A stretch of 23,226 nucleotides of DNA from Ktedonobacteraceae bacterium. Lineage in GTDB: Bacteria > Chloroflexota > Ktedonobacteria > Ktedonobacterales > Ktedonobacteraceae. Position numbers and translations under genes: made by a program. Where the stretch lies: positions 1-23,226 of the forward strand of contig JADBKA010000061.1 of assembly GCA_014896635.1 (NCBI GenBank), written 5' to 3'. Positions 22,515 through 23,226 of the stretch are shown one piece after another. The stretch's first letter is position 1, and each line of letters begins with the position of its first letter. The notes under the pieces were generated by a model, which was given only the letters and a program-made list of their open reading frames with translations, was not told where the DNA came from and did not search any database.

Positions 22515-23226
22515 ATGCAGACGATTTCTGTAGAAACGCTGAGAAGCTGGCTTGATGAGCACCGTCCCGTCTCCGTTCTGGATGTGCGCCCAACGGCTGA
22601 GCGTAGAGAATGGGCCATTCCCGGCAGCCTGCATATCGACGCATACGAGGCACTCAGGGCGCACGATCCCGCCGCACTCGCAGCCCTCCCTGCTCTCAAT
22701 CTGCCGCCTGGTCGTCCTGTCGTGGCAGTATGTGGCGCGGGCAAAACAAGCCTGGTGGCAGCAGAGCAGCTTGCCGCGCAAGGCTTTGAAGCATACTCGC
22801 TGGAAGGGGGTATGCGGGCGTGGAGCCTGGCCTGGAATACTGCTGAGGTGCCTCTCGCAGATGCAGACACAACGGTACGGGTGATCCAGGTGCGGCGCAC
22901 TGGCAAAGGCTGTCTCTCTTACCTGATCGGGGCGGGAGTAGAGGCGTTCGTCATTGATGCTTCACTTAACTGCGAGGTCTATCTCAAGCTGGCCGCTCAG
23001 CAGGCATGGCGCATTACCCACGTATTCGATACGCATATTCATGCTGATCACCTGTCGCGCGCGCGTGAACTGGCAGAGTGGTGTGGAGCAGAACTCGTAC
23101 TCCCTGCCCAGCAGCGGGTGTCGTTTCCCTTCTCCCCTGTACGGGAAGGAGACAACTTTAACTACGGACAACTGCACCTTACTGCACTGCACACACCAGG
23201 ACATACAGAAGAGAGCACCTGCTATC
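22515..23226 (+). CDS. Rhodanese / metallo-beta-lactamase fusion, persulfide dioxygenase-like (3' end outside window)
   Basis: 237 codons are visible before the right edge. Residues 1-105 are a rhodanese domain (SVLDVRPTAERREWAIPGSLHID, Cys73 in VCGAGKTS, LEGGMRAW). From about 122 comes an MBL-fold domain with VFDTHIHADHLSRA (His174, His176, Asp178, His179) and HTPGHTEES (His230). These follow the ETHE1/glyoxalase II group, where persulfide dioxygenases oxidise glutathione persulfide to sulfite with iron. The metal-binding Asp of the third motif is beyond the edge. ATG 22515 has AAAGGAGA upstream. It follows the ArsR-rhodanese gene in one operon, fitting sulfide or persulfide detoxification. 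Hydrolase activity instead of dioxygenase cannot be ruled out. Confidence 0.88.
   Translation, partial: MQTISVETLRSWLDEHRPVSVLDVRPTAERREWAIPGSLHIDAYEALRAHDPAALAALPALNLPPGRPVVAVCGAGKTSLVAAEQLAAQGFEAYSLEGGMRAWSLAWNTAEVPLADADTTVRVIQVRRTGKGCLSYLIGAGVEAFVIDASLNCEVYLKLAAQQAWRITHVFDTHIHADHLSRARELAEWCGAELVLPAQQRVSFPFSPVREGDNFNYGQLHLTALHTPGHTEESTCY

Noticed and set aside
22193..22906. Minus-strand open frame of 237 codons
   Set aside because: It crosses the junction of the ArsR-rhodanese and rhodanese-MBL genes in antisense, and both have clear domains on the plus strand.

Overview
The window is a gene-dense bacterial chromosomal segment with G+C in the mid-50s by eye. Most genes have ATG or GTG starts preceded by strong GGAGG-type ribosome binding sites. 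There is no rRNA, tRNA, CRISPR array, integrase or insertion sequence. The gene content (ROK regulator, peptide-family ABC transporter feeding a glycoside hydrolase, DrrAB-type exporter, ArsR-rhodanese regulator, MerA-like flavoprotein) fits a soil-type heterotroph. A Chloroflexota (Ktedonobacteria-like) origin is my best guess, but it is inference only, because no phylogenetic marker is present.

Layout. (1) 1-2987, + strand: the 3' part of nhaA, then a CPA1 Na+/H+ antiporter and a CaCA-type Ca2+/Na+ exchanger, forming a tightly packed cation homeostasis cluster. (2) 3057-3665: a RimJ/RimL-like GNAT acetyltransferase with a very strong hairpin terminator overlapping its stop codon. A decayed beta-lactamase-family fragment follows on the minus strand. 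(3) 3959-13908: a sugar-use locus. A GH35-type beta-galactosidase (minus) diverges from a ROK repressor (plus). The repressor is followed by a complete Dpp/Opp-type importer: lipoprotein, two permeases, and one fused protein carrying both ATPase domains. A textbook terminator ends the group. The likely logic is that oligosaccharides containing beta-galactosides are imported, cleaved in the cytoplasm, and sensed by the ROK protein.

(4) 14095-16804: a MerA-like disulfide oxidoreductase, then a K+ channel whose pore part and cytoplasmic part lie in different frames, which points to frameshifts. (5) 16801-17523, minus: a solitary adenylate kinase whose stop codon interlocks with that of the channel fragment. 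A 429-bp gap with an AT-rich hairpin follows. (6) 17953-20127, minus: a MarR regulator, ABC ATPase and ABC-2 permease operon (drug-exporter type) with overlapping genes, a near-consensus promoter and a palindromic operator over the predicted start site. (7) 20296-21743: a BCS1/CDC48-like AAA+ ATPase with an unrecognised N-terminal region holding a methionine-rich patch. (8) 21771-23226: an operon for an ArsR-rhodanese fusion regulator and a rhodanese-metallo-beta-lactamase fusion (persulfide dioxygenase type, cut by the right edge). It is driven by a promoter buried in a perfect 18-bp inverted repeat, and is probably a sulfide/persulfide detoxification switch.

The most interesting parts are the sulfur-sensing operon at the right end, the AAA+ protein with its methionine patch, the fused dual-ATPase importer of the galactoside locus, and the frame-split K+ channel.
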